A DNA stretch of 42,675 nucleotides from NCBI RefSeq assembly GCF_008386585.1, contig NZ_VUOB01000046.1, positions 1 to 42,675 on the forward strand, read 5' to 3'. The notes beneath the pieces are model-generated. The model did no database searches, was not told the origin of the DNA, and saw only the letters and a list, made by a program, of their open reading frames with translations. The DNA is from Solihabitans fulvus. Its GTDB lineage: Bacteria; Actinomycetota; Actinomycetes; Mycobacteriales; Pseudonocardiaceae. Below are positions 17,100 to 39,900 of the stretch, in pieces. The stretch's first letter is position 1, and each line of letters starts with the position of its first letter. The translations under genes and the position numbers were made by a program.

Positions 17100-20000
17100 G
17101 ACAGCTCCCCCGCCAGGTCGATCAGGCTCTGCGCATCCAGGGTGTCGAAGTCGATCTCGTCCTCGGTGGCCGCGTCGGCGGTGGCCGGCTCGGCCGGGCC
17201 GTCGGCGAGGTCGAGCAGCATGGCGAGCAGGCCGGACGACCGCAGCCGGTCCAGCGGGATCGCCGCGATGGCGGCACGCAGCTCCGCGTCGGCCGGATCC
17301 TCGACCGTCGGCCGTTCCGGGGCAAGCTCGTCCGCCAGGTGCGCGGCGAGGGCCCCCGGGTTCGGGTGGTCGAACACCAGCGTCGGCGTGAGCCGCAGCC
17401 CGGTGGCGGCGGCCAACCGGTTCCGCAACTCGACCGAGGTCAGCGAGTCGAAGCCGAGTTGCTTGAACGCCTGCGTCGCCGGCACCGCCGTGCTGTCGTT
17501 GTGCCCAAGGACCAACGCGGCCTGGTTGCGCACCAGGTCAAGCAGCGCGGCCTCGCGCTCGGCCTGGCTGAGCGCGGCGAGCCGCTGGCCGTGGTCGACG
17601 GCGCGGACCGTCCTCCTGGTCGGCTCGCGGACGAGCCCCCGCAGCACGGCAGGCAGGTCCTCGCGCGAACGCAGCGCCGCGTGGTTCAGCCGCACCGGCA
17701 GCAGCAGCGCGTCCGGCAGGGTGGTCGCCGCGTCGAACAGGCGGAGGCCGTCGGCGGTGCTGAGCGCGGCCCTGCCGTCCCCGGCCAGGTGCGCCGTCAT
17801 GCCGGTGGCCTGGTCCCACAGGCCCCAGGCCAGCGACGTGCCTGGCAGTCCCATCCGGCGCCGCCGGACGGCGAGCGAGTCGAGGAACACGTTGGCGGCG
17901 GCGTAGTTGGCCTGGCCCGGCCCGCCGATGGTGCCGGTGGCGGAGGAGAACAGCGCGAACAGCGCGAGGTCGGCCCGCACGGTCAGCTCGTGCAGCGCCC
18001 ACGCTGCGTCCACCTTCGGCGCGAACACCCCGTGCAGCCGGTCCGGGGTCAGCGCCGTCAGCACGCCGTCGTCCAGCACGCCGGCCGTGTGCACGACGCC
18101 GGTCAGCGGGTGCTCGACAGGTATCGCGGCGAGCAGGTCCGCGAGCGCGGCGCGGTCGGCCACGTCGCAGGTGGCCGTGCTGACGGTCGCGCCGAGGTCG
18201 GTCAGCTCGGCGACCAGCGCGGGTGGCACGGTCCTGCGGCCGGTGAGCAGGAGCCGCCGGACGCCGTGGTCGGTGACCAGCCTCGTCGCGATCAGGCCGC
18301 CAAGCACGCCGGTCGCGCCGGTGACCAGGACCGTGCCGTTCGGGTCCGGCGCGTGCGGGACGGTGAGCACGACCTTGCCGATGTGCCTGGCCTGGCTCAA
18401 GTATCGGAACGCCTCTGGCGCCTCCCGCACGTCCCACGCCGTGATCGGCGGCAGCCGCAGCACACCGCGCCCGAACAGCGCCAGCACCTCGGCGAGCATC
18501 TCGGCGATCCGGTCCGGGCCGGCCTCGATCAGGTCGAACGCCCGGTAGCGGACGCCGAGCCCGTTCGCGTCGCGGATGTCGGTCTTGCCCATCTCCAGGA
18601 ACCGGCCGCCCTCGGCCAGCAGGCCGAGCGAGGCGTCGACGTACTCGCGGGCGAGGGAGTTCAGCACCACGTCGACGCCGCGTCCCCCCGTCGCCGCGCG
18701 GAACGCGTCGGCGAACTCCAGGGTCCGCGAGGAGGCGACGTGGTCGTCGGCGAGGCCGAGGCCGCGCAGCGCGGGCCACTTGCTCTGGCTCGCGGTGCCA
18801 TAGACCTCCGTGCCGAGGTGCCGCGCGAGCTGGACGGCCGCCATGCCGACGCCGCCGGCCGCCGCGTGCACCAGCACCGACTCGCCGGGCCGCACGGCCG
18901 CCAGGTCGACCAGGCCGTAGTAGGCGGTCAGGTAGACCACCGGCACGGCGGCGGCCTGCGCGAACGTCCACTCGGCCGGGATCGCGGCCAGCAGCCGGCG
19001 ATCCGTCACCGCGAGCGGGCCGACGCCGCCCGCCACCATGCCGAAGACCCGGTCGCCCGGCGCGAGGTCGGACACGTCCGCGCCGGTCTCGACCACGATG
19101 CCGGCCGCCTCCGCGCCGATCCGCACCCCGCCCGGGTACATGCCGAGCGCGCCGAGGGCGTCACGGAAGTTCAACCCGGCGGCCCGCACCGCGATGCGCA
19201 CCTGGCCGGGTTCCAACGGCGCGGTCGCGGCGGGATTCGGTAGCAGCGCAAGGTTTTCCAGGGTTCCCTCCGCCGTCACGTCGAGCCGCCAGGCGCCCTC
19301 GGCCGGCGGCACCAGCGCGGGCGCCTCGGCCATGGCCAGCCTGGGCACCAGGAGTTCGCCGCCGCGCACGGCCAGCTGCGGTTCGCCCGTCGCGACGGCC
19401 GCCGGCAGCGCGCGCAGCGACTCCTCGGTGGCGTCGACATCCACCAGCACGAACCGTCCAGGGTTCTCCGCCTGCGCCGACCGGACCAGGCCCCACAGCG
19501 GCGCGGTCACCAGGTCGGGCCTGTCGGCGCCCGTGGACACCGCGCCCCTGGTCAGCACCACCAGGCGACCGGTGAAGCGGTCGTCGGCCAGCCATTCGGC
19601 CAGCTGCCCGAGGACCCGACCGGCGGTGGCCTGCACGGCCGTGGGCACGTCGTCCGACTCGGTCGGCCAGCATGGCAGCAGCACCACCTCGGGCGCTTCT
19701 CCCGACGCCGCAAGGGTTTCCAGGCTTTCTACGGCGCGCACGCCGGGCAGCGGCTCGCCGAGCGTCGCCCAGCGGTCGGGCTGACGGATGTCGGCGGGCA
19801 GCGGCAACGGAAGCCAGTCGAGGCGGTACATCGAATCCAACGAGAGGCCCTCGTCGGCCGTCAACGGCCGCAGCAGCAGGGAGTCCACCGTCGCGACGGG
19901 CGCGCCGGTGCCGTCGGCCACGTCCAGCGCGACCGCGTTCGGGCCCGCCGGGGCGAGCCGCACCCGTAGCGCCTCGGCCCCGCCAGCGTGCAGGCGCGCG

Positions 20001-23000
20001 CCGGTCCAGGAAAACGGCAGGTGGGCACCGTCGCCGGTGACGAACCCGCCGAGGCCGACGGCGTGCAGCACGGCGTCCAGCAGCGCGGGGTGGATGCCGA
20101 ACCGTTCCGCCCCAACGGTGTGCGGGGGCAGGCTCACCTCGGCGAACACCTCGCTGCCGCGCCGCCAGGCGGCGCGCAGCCCCCGGAACGTCGGCCCGTA
20201 GGCCAGTCCGGTGGCGGCGAGGTCGTCGTACAGGCCGGTCACGTCGATCGGTTCCGCGCCGCGCGGCGGCCATTCGGTGAGGTCCGTGCCTCGGTTGGGG
20301 TCGAGCCCGAGGGCGCCGGTCGCGTGCCGGATCCACGGTTCGGCCCGGCCGGCCTCGACAGCATGCGAGTGGACGGCGATCGTCCTGCGCCCGGTGTCCT
20401 CGGGCTCGCCGACGATGACCTGCACCCGCACCCCGCCGGCCGACAGCACCAGCGGCGCTTCGAGCGTCAACTCCTCGACGGTGTCGCAGCCCGCCTCCTC
20501 GGCGGCGCGGATCGCCAGCTCCAGCAGTGCCGTGCCGGGCACCAGCGGCTTCCCGGCCACGACGTGGTCGGCCAGCCAGGGCTGCGCGGCGAGCGACAGC
20601 CGCCCGGCGAGCAGCAGTGCCTCGCCGTCGGCCCGCTCGACGGCCGCGCCGAGCAGGGGGTGTGCGGTCGCGGTCAGGCCGAGGCCGTCCGCGTCACCGG
20701 TCGGTTCGGCCGGGGCGTCCAGCCAGTAGCGGGTGCGGTCGAAGGCGTAGGTCGGCAGCGGAACCCGGCGCGCACCTGGGTAGATCGCCGCCCAGTCCGG
20801 GCTGATTCCGTGCGCGTGCAGGGCGGCGACGGCCGTGAGCAGCGACTGCGGCTCGGCGGTGTTCGCGCGCAGGGTCGCCAGCGTTGCCGCCTCGGGGGCC
20901 GCGTCGGTCGCCAGCGCCGCGAGCGCGCCGCCGGCGCCGATCTCCAGGAACGCACCGGCTCCCCGGTCTCGGAGGGTGGTCACCGCGTCGGCGAACCTGA
21001 CCGGCTCGCGGACTTGGCGCACCCAGTACTCCGGCAGGCACACCTCGTCCGACACCAGATCGCCGGTCACCGTGGACACCAACGGAATGCGCGGCTTCGC
21101 GAAACTCAGGGTCTCGGCGACGGCGCGGAACTCGGTGAGCATGCCGTCCATCCGCGCCGAGTGGAACGCCCGGCTCACCCGCAGCCGCTTGGACCGATAG
21201 CCCTGCGACTCGAGTTCCGCCGCCACGGCGGTCACGGCGTCCTCGTCGCCGGACAGCACCGTCGCGGCGGGGCCGTTCACGGCAGCGACCCACGCGCCGT
21301 CGCGCAGCAGCGGCAGCACGGCCTCTTCCGGCGCGGTGACCGCGACCATCACGCCACCCTCCGGCAGCGCCTCCATCAGTCCCGCTCGGGCACCCACCAA
21401 CCGGCAGGCATCCGCGAGGGACAACACCCCAGCCGCATGCGCCGCCGCCACCTCGCCGACCGAATGGCCGGTGACGAAGGCCGGAGTCACGCCCCAGGAC
21501 TCCACCAACCGGAACAACGCCACCTCGACCGCGAACAACGCAGGCTGCGCTAATCCGGTCCGGTCGAGCGCCTCCGCGTCCCCGCCGAACACCACCTCCC
21601 GCAACGGAATGTCCGGCAGCTCCGCGCACACCTCGTCGAACGCGGCGGCGAACACGGGATAGGCCGCACACAGCTCCCGGCCCATCCCCAACCGCTGACT
21701 TCCCTGCCCGGAGAACAGGAACGCGAGCCTGCCGGAGGTCGCGGCCGTTCCACGCACCACCGTTGGATGCTCGGCACCCTCGGCGATCGCAGCCAAGCCG
21801 GCCGAGAGGCCCGCTCGGTCGGGCGCCACCACGACGGCCCGGCACGGCAGCGCGGCCCTGGTGGTGGCGAGCGAGTAGCCGATGTCGGCGAGATTGTCGT
21901 CCACAATGGACAGCAGGCGATCGGCCTGATCAGCGAGCGCGGCGGGGGTTTGGGCGGCGATCGGCCAGATCAGTGCCGCCGGCGGCTCCGCTACATGCGC
22001 CGGCTGCTCGACGGGCTCGGCCTGTTCGAGGATGACGTGCGCGTTGGTGCCGCTGATCCCGAAGGAGGAGACGGCGGCGCGGCGCGGCCGGCCCCGGTCG
22101 GGCCAGTCCCGGGCCTCGGTCAGCAGGGAGACCCCGCCGGCCGCCCAGTCGACGTGTGGGGTCGGCTCGTCCACGTGCAGGGTCTTCGGCAGCAGGCCGT
22201 GCCGCATCGCCTGCACCATCTTGATGATGCCAGCGACGCCGGCCGCGGCCTGGGTGTGGCCGATGTTGGACTTGATCGAGCCGAGCCACAGCGGGGCATC
22301 CTCGGCGCGATCAACGCCGTAGGTCGCAAGAAGTGCCTGCGCCTCAATGGGATCACCAAGGGTGGTGCCGGTGCCGTGCGCCTCCACCACGTCGACGTCG
22401 GACTCGGACAGCTGCGCGTTCACCAGTGCCTGAAGGATGACGCGCTGCTGCGACGGGCCGTTTGGCGCGGTCAGGCCGTTGGACGCACCATCCTGGTTCA
22501 CCGCGCTGCCCCGCACGACCGCGAGCACCGGGTGACCATTGCGGCGCGCATCCGACAACCGTTCCAACAGCAACAGCCCGACGCCCTCGCCCCAGCCGGT
22601 GCCGTCGGCGGCGGCGGCGAAGGACTTGCAGCGACCGTCCGGGGCCAGCCCGCGCTGCCGGCTGAACTCGACGAACGTGTCGGGTGTCGACATGACGGTC
22701 ACGCCGCCGGCCAGCACGAGGTCACACTCCCCCGTGCGCAGCGACTGAGCGGCGAGGTGCAGCGCCACCAGCGAGGACGAACAGGCCGTGTCGACTGTGA
22801 CCGCGGGGCCTTCCAGCCCGAGGGTGTAGGCGAGCCTGCCGGACGCGACACTCGCCGCGCTGCCGTTGCCGAGGTAGCCCTCCAGCTCCCGTGGCACGAC
22901 GGTCAGCCTGGTCGCGTAGTCGTGGTACATCAGGGCGGCGAGCACGCCGGTTCGGCTGCCGCGCAGGGAAAGCGGGTCGATGCCCGCGCTTTCCACGGCC

Positions 23001-23397
23001 TCCCAGCAGGTCTCCAGCAGCAGCCGCTGCTGCGGGTCCATCGCGATGGCCTCGCGCGGCGAGATCCCGAAGAGCGCCGCGTCGAAGTCGGCCGCGTCGT
23101 GCAGAAAGCCGCCGCGCCTGGTGGTGGACGTGCCGGGGTGGTCGGGATCGGGGTCGTAGAGGGCGTCCACGTCCCAGCCCCGGTCGCCGGGGAACTCGCC
23201 GATCGCGTCCCGGCCCTCGGACACCAATCGCCACAGGTCCTCCGGCGAGGACACTCCGCCCGGATAGCGGCACGCCATGCCGACGATGGCGATCGGTTCG
23301 CGTTGTCCGTCCTCGACCTCCCGCAGTCGCCGCCGCGCGTCCTGCGCGTCGGCGATCGCCCGCTTCAGGTAGTCGCGGAGCTGAACTTCGTTCGACA

Positions 23398-23398
<1 letters not shown>
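17096..23398 (-). CDS. Type I PKS, one fully reducing module 5: KS-AT-DH-ER-KR-ACP
   Basis: In this 2100-residue protein the docking coil is at about 1-33 and KS at 35-459 (Cys206). AT (559-860) has Ser646 in GHSVGE and RAFH at 743-746, a malonyl-type AT with His changed to Arg at the first position. DH (912-1175) has His945 and Asp1108. ER (about 1378-1680) has the NADPH motif HAAAGGVGMAAVQ at 1511-1523 and is the only ER in the window. KR (1687-1870) has TGATGVLG, LDD, Tyr1832 and Asn1836. ACP carries Ser1985. It should add malonate and reduce it fully (C8-C9 saturated). The tail has the IPLDRLRSSGLL helix and a short acidic end (DFDTLDAQSLIDLAG), a docking class that suits the next protein. 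ATG 23398 overlaps the upstream TGA by one base (TGATG); GTGA overlap follows downstream. Confidence 0.95.
20973..21732 (-). repeat. AT-domain DNA repeat, copy in module 5
   Basis: This 760-bp stretch of the module 5 AT matches 26378-27137 almost base for base, with equal length and no indels seen. It runs from the post-RAFH region back to the GQGSQ motif. Identity falls off sharply outside the limits. It looks like recent gene conversion or AT duplication. Confidence 0.8.
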
Positions 23399-33870
<10,472 letters not shown>

Positions 33871-33904
33871 CTGCGAAATCCCCCAGTGCGTGTGGTCCGT
33901 CGGT

Positions 33905-36900
33905 TCAGCTGTCGCCGAGTTCCTTGTCGATCAGGTCGAACATCTCCTCGTCGGTGACGAGGTCGAGGTCGTCGTCGGAGTCGTTCGTTGGCGTGGGTGT
34001 CGCGCCGCCGCCGAGCGCGGCGAGCAGCAGCCGCAACCGGTCGGCGATCTCGGTCCGGTCGCCGTCGGCGGTGCCAGCCAGCGCGGCCTCAAGGCGGTCG
34101 AGTTCGGCCAGCGCCGAGCCGACCGGCGCGTCCGCGACCAGGTGCGTGCGCAGGAAACCCACCACGGCGGCCGGATTGGGGTGGTCGAACACGAGCGTCG
34201 CGGGCAGCCGGAGGCCGGTCGCCTTGTTCAGCCGGTTGCGCAGTTCGACCGCGGTGAGCGAGTCGAAGCCGAGCTGCTTGAACGCGCGGCCCGCCGGCAC
34301 ACCGACGGCGGAGTCGTGGCCGAGCACGGCGGCGATGTTCTCGCCGACCAACGCGAGCAGCGCCGCGTCCCGTTGGGTGTCGGTCAGCCCGGCGAGACGT
34401 TGCGCCAGCGGTGTTTCGCCCTGCGGTTCGCGACCGGCGGCGAGCAGGTCGGCGACCTCGGGGATCGTGTCCAGCAGCGGGCGCGGGCGGGCCGAGGTGA
34501 ACACCGGGACGAACCGTGCCCAGTCGACGTCGGCGAGCGCCACGGAGGTCTCGTCGTGGTCCAGCGCCTGACGCAGGCCGGCGAACGCGGTGGCCGGGTC
34601 GATCAGCGGAAGCCCCTGCCTGGCAAGGTAAATCGGGTCGACGGCGTCCGGGAGCGTGTCGCTGCCCCACACCCCCCAGGCGACCGAGATGGTCGCGCGG
34701 CCGCGCGCCCTGCGCTGTTCGGCGAAGGCGTCCAGGTGCGCGTTGGCCGCCGCGTACGCGGCGTGGTCGCCGCTGCCCCAGACCCCGGCGATCGAGGAGA
34801 ACAGCACGAACGACTCGACCGGATGGTGCGCGAGCACGTCGTCCAGGTGCGCCGCGCCGGCCACCTTGGCGCGCACCACCTCGGCGAACTCGGCGACGGT
34901 GAGCGCGGCCAGCGAGTTGAGCTGCATCAGCGCCGCCGCGTGCACGACCGTGCCGATCTCGCAGCCCTCGGCGTCCAGGCCTCGCACCAGGTCCGCGACG
35001 GCTGCACGGTTGGCCACGTCGCAGGCCGCGACCGTGACGTGCACGCCGGTCTCGGCCAGTTCGGCGACGAGTTCGGGCATCCCGTCGGCGGCGCCGCCCC
35101 GGCGGCTGGTCAGCACGATCCGGTCGGCCCCCGCGTCGGCTAGCCAGCGGGCGATGTGCGGGCCAAGCGCGCCGGTGCCGCCCGTGACCAACACCGTGCC
35201 CGTCGGCCGCCAGGTGCGCGCCGGAGCACGGTGGCCGAGCGGCGCTCGGCTGATGCGGCGCACGAACACGCCGCCGGCGCGCACCGCGAGCTGGTCCTCG
35301 TCGCCGGGGTCGGCGAGCAGCCCGGCAAGGCCGTGCCAGCCGGCGTCGGCCGGCAGATCGACCAGGCCGCCCCACAGGTGCGGATACTCCAGCGCGGCCA
35401 CCCGGCCGAGCCCCCACTGCTGGGCCTGCACCGGGCTCGCCGGCGACTCCGCGTCCGACACGCCGACCGCGCCCCTGGTCACCGACCAGACCGGCAGCCG
35501 CGCGCCGCTGTCGCCCAGCGCCTGCACCAGGATCAGGCCCGCTGCGATGCCGCCGGACACCGTCGGATGCTCGGGATGCGGTTCCTCGTCCAGTGCCAGC
35601 AGGGAGAGCACGCCCGACAGACCGGGCGCAGCCGCGATCGCGTCACCGAGCTGGTCGGCCAGCGCGACTCGCTCGGCCTTGCCCGCGTCGACCAGGAGTT
35701 CCGTGACGGCCGCGCCGCGCGACTCGAGGGCGTGCCGGGCGGCCGCCGTGTCCTCGGTGGCCGGCGCGATCAGCAACCACGTGCCGGACAGTCGCGCCGA
35801 GTCGCTCGGCTCGGGAGCCGGCTGCCAGGTGACCCGGTAGCGCCAGCTGTCCACTGTGGACTTGCCTTGTCTGCGTTGCCGCCAGGCGGTCAGGGCCGGC
35901 AGCACCTGACCGAGGGCCGCCTCGTCCACGTCGAGGGTGCCGGCGAGTTCCACGGGGTCGGTTGCGGCCAGGTCCGTCCAGAAGGTGTCATCCTCGGGTC
36001 GGCGCTCCTGCTCCAGCCAGAACCGCTGACGTTGGAAGGGATAGGTCGGCAGCTCGACGCGACGCGCGTCGGCACCGGCGAACACCGCGAGCCAGTCGAC
36101 CTCGGCCCCGTGCACGTGCGCGTCCGCCAGGGACAGCAGGAACCGGGCAAGGCCGCCCTCATCGCGCCGCAGCGAGCCGAGCACCACGGCGTCGTCCAGC
36201 CCGGCGCTGTCGATCCGTTCCGCGATGCCCACGGTCAGCACCGGATGCGGGCTGACCTCCACGAACACCCGGTGACCCCGGTTCAACAGGACCTCGGTCA
36301 CCTCGTCGAACCGGACGGTCTGCCGCAGGTTGGTGTACCAGTACTCGGCGTCCAGCGCGGCGGACTCCACCCACGCCCCGGTGACGGTCGAACAGAACGG
36401 CACCTGCGGCTGCTGCGGGGTGATTCCGGCCAGGGCGGTCAGCAGTTCGTCTCGGATCTCGGCGACCTGCGGCGAGTGCGACGCATAGTCCACCGGCACC
36501 CGACGCGCCCGAACCTCCCGACGCTCGCAGCAGGCCAGCAACTCGTCCAGGGCATCCGGATCACCCGACACCACCGTCGAACCGGGACCGTTCACCGCGG
36601 CAACCGACACCCGATCACCAAACGGCGCGATCAACTCTCCGACAACAGCGGCGGGCGCCGCCATCGACACCATGCCGCCACGACCGGCCAACGCCAGCAA
36701 CGCCTTGGCGCGCAACGCCACCACCCGCGCGCCGTCGTCCAACGACAACGCTCCCGCCACCACCGCGGCCGCGATCTCACCTTGGGAGTGCCCCACCACT
36801 GCGGCAGGCTCCACACCACACGAACGCCACAGCGCCGCAAGCGACACCATCACAGCCCACAACACCGGCTGCACCACATCCACCTGATCCAGGCTCGGCG

Positions 36901-39900
36901 CGCCTTCTTCGCCCTGCAACACTTCGAGCAACTTCCAGTCTACAAAGGACTCCAGAGCGACCGAACACTCACCCAGACGCTCCGCGAACACCGGCGACGA
37001 CACAAACAGATCCCGCGCCATCCCAACCCACTGCGAACCCTGACCAGGAAAGACGAAGACCGTGCGCGTCTCGTCGGCGGCTCGCCCGCTCACCTGGCCG
37101 TCGGCCGCGCGACCGGCGGCCAGGGCGGTCAAACCACGCAGCAGCCCGTCGCGGTTCTCGGCCACGAGCGCGGCCCGATGCTCCAGGGCGCTCCGGGTGG
37201 TGGCGACCGAGTACGCGAGATCGACCGCGCGGAGTTCGGGTCGACTCTCCACGTGCGAGAGCAGCGTCGCTGCCTGCGCGCGCAACGCGGTGTCGCTGCC
37301 GGCCGACAACGGCACGACGACCGGCCTCGTCTCGGCGGGCTCGACGGCGGGCCGCGCGGGCAGTTCGGGGGCCTGCTCCAGGATGACGTGCGCATTGGTG
37401 CCGCTGATCCCGAAGGCGGACACGGCCGCCCGCCGGGGCGCGTCGCCTACGGGCCAGTCCCGTTGTTCGGTGAGGAGGGCGACCGAGCCGGCCGACCAGT
37501 CCACATGCGGGGTCGGCTCGTCCACATGCAACGTCCTCGGCAACACACCGTGCCGCAACGCCTCCACCATCTTGATCACACCAGCCACACCCGCAGCAGC
37601 CTGCGCATGACCAATATTCGACTTCAACGACCCCAACCACAACGGCCGCTCCACCGACCGACCCACACCGTAAGTCGCCAGAACCGCCTGCGCCTCAATC
37701 GGATCACCCAACGTCGTCCCAGTCCCATGCGCCTCCACCACATCAACCTCAGACGACGACAAGCCAGCACCCGCCAACGCCGCACGAATCACCCGCTGCT
37801 GCGCAGGACCATTCGGCGCAGCCAACCCATTCGACGCACCATCCTGATTCACCGCAGAACCACGCAACACCGCCAACACCCGATGCCCACTGCGCACAGC
37901 ATCAGACAACCGCTCAACCAAAACCACACCAACACCCTCAGCCCAACCAGTGCCATCCGCCGACGCCGCAAACGGCTTACACCGCCCATCCACCGACAAA
38001 CCCCGCTGCCGACTGAACTCCACGAAGGTCGACGGCGTGGACATGACCGTGACACCGCCGGCCAGCGCCATCGTGCATTCGCCTGCCCGCAGCGCCTGGG
38101 CGGCGAGGTGCAGCGCGACCAGGGATGAGGAGCAGGCCGTGTCCACGGTGACGGCGGGGCCCTCCAGTCCGAACAGGTACGACACGCGGCCGGTGGCGAC
38201 GCTGCCCTGGGTGCCGGTCAGCAGGTGGCCCTCCAGCGCCTCGGCCGACTCCGCGAGCCCGGTCGCGTAGTCGTGGTACATCAGCCCGGCGAACACCCCG
38301 GTTCGGCTGCCGCGCAACGACTTCGGGTCGATGCCGGCGCGCTCGACGGCCTCCCAGGAGGTCTCCAGCAGCAGCCGCTGCTGCGGGTCCATGGCCAGCG
38401 CCTCGCGCGGCGAGATGCCGAAGAAGTCCGCGTCGAACTCCCCTGCCTCGTAGAGGAAGCCGCCGCGTCGGGTGGCGGAGGTGCCGGTGCCCTCGGCCGG
38501 ATCGAACAGCGCGGCCAGGTCCCACCCCCGGTCGGTCGGGAAGTCTCCGATGCCCTCGCGGCCTTCGGCGACGAGTCGCCACAGGTCCTCCGGCGACCGA
38601 ACGCCGCCGGGATAGCGGCAGGCCATGCCGACGATGGCTATCGGCTCGTCGGACGGCGTTGCGGATGCCGGAGCCGCCATGTTCTGCGTTTCGGCCAGCA
38701 GGAACCTGGCCAGTGCGGCCGGCGTCGGATGGTCGAACACGACGGTGGACGGCAGCCGACGCCCGGTCGCGGACGCGAGCCGGTTGCGCAGCTCGACGGC
38801 CGTCAGCGAGTCGAAACCCAGCTCCTTGAAGGCACGGTCGGACCCGATCAGCTCCGGCGAGGCGTGCCCGAGGACCGTCGCCACCTGAGCCCGCACCAGG
38901 TCAAGGACCGTGCGCTCGCGATCGGCCTTGGCCAGGCCGACCAGCCTGCCGGCCAACGGATCCGCGCCGGACGGCTGGGTTGCGGCGGCTCGACGCGCCG
39001 GGGTGCGGACGAGGCCGCGGAGCACGGCAGGCACCGGCTGGGTGCCCGGCGCGGCGAGGTCGAGTCGCGCGGCGACGAGGTGCGGCGTCCCGGTCCGTTG
39101 CGCCGCGTCGAACAGCGCGAGGCCGTCCGCCGCCGCGAGCGGCAGCACGCCGGTCCTGGCCATGCGGACCAGGTCGGTCTCGGCGAGGTGGTCAGTCATG
39201 CCGCCCTGCTGCGCCCACAGGCCCCAAGACAGCGACTGCGCCGGCAGTCCCGCCGCGCGACGGTGTTCGGCCAGCGCGTCGAGGAACGTGTTGCCGGCGG
39301 CGTAGTTGGCCTGTCCCGCGCCGCCGAGCGTGCCGACCACGGAGGAGAACAGCACGAACGCCCGCAACGGCAGGTCGCGGGTCAACTCGTGCAGCGCCAG
39401 CGCGGCGTCGACCTTCGGCCGCAGCACCCCGGCGAGACGGTCCCGCGTCAGCGAGCCGAGCACGCCGTCGTCGAGCACCCCGGCGGTGTGCAGCACGGCG
39501 GTGAGCGGGTGCGCGGCCGGGATCGCCGCCAGCAACGCGGTCAGCGCGGTGCGGTCGGCCACGTCGCAGACCGCGATCGTCACCGTGGCACCGAGTTCGG
39601 TCAGCTCGTCGTGCAGGCGCGCGGCGGCGTCCGTGTCCGGGCCACGCCGGCTGGCCAGCAGCAGGTGCCGGACGCCGTACTCGGTCACCAGGTGACGGGC
39701 GAACAGCCCGGACAGCGCGCCGGTGCCACCCGTGATCAGCACGGTTCCCGTTGCGTCCCACTGCTCCCACTCATCCGAGATCGACCGCGCACCGACCAGC
39801 CTCGGCACGGACACGCGGCCGGCCCGGATCGCGAGTTGCGGCTCCCCGGTGGCCAGGGCCACGGGCAGTGCCGTGGCCGACTCGTCCGTTCCGTCGAGGT

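Larger units (their letters stand above)
34130..38650 (-). other. PKS module 2: KS-AT(methylmalonyl)-KR(A-type)-ACP
   Basis: Numbering from the Val at 42664: KS Cys1511; AT Ser1960 in GHSQGE and YASH ending at His2063, giving methylmalonyl. There is no DH or ER. KR (about 2488-2660) has an intact TGGTGALG loop, Tyr2637 and Asn2641 in YAAAN, Trp2629 eight residues before the Tyr, and no LDD, so it is an active A-type KR. ACP carries Ser2802. It is the only module here expected to leave a hydroxyl (C15), next to the C14 methyl. Confidence 0.85.
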
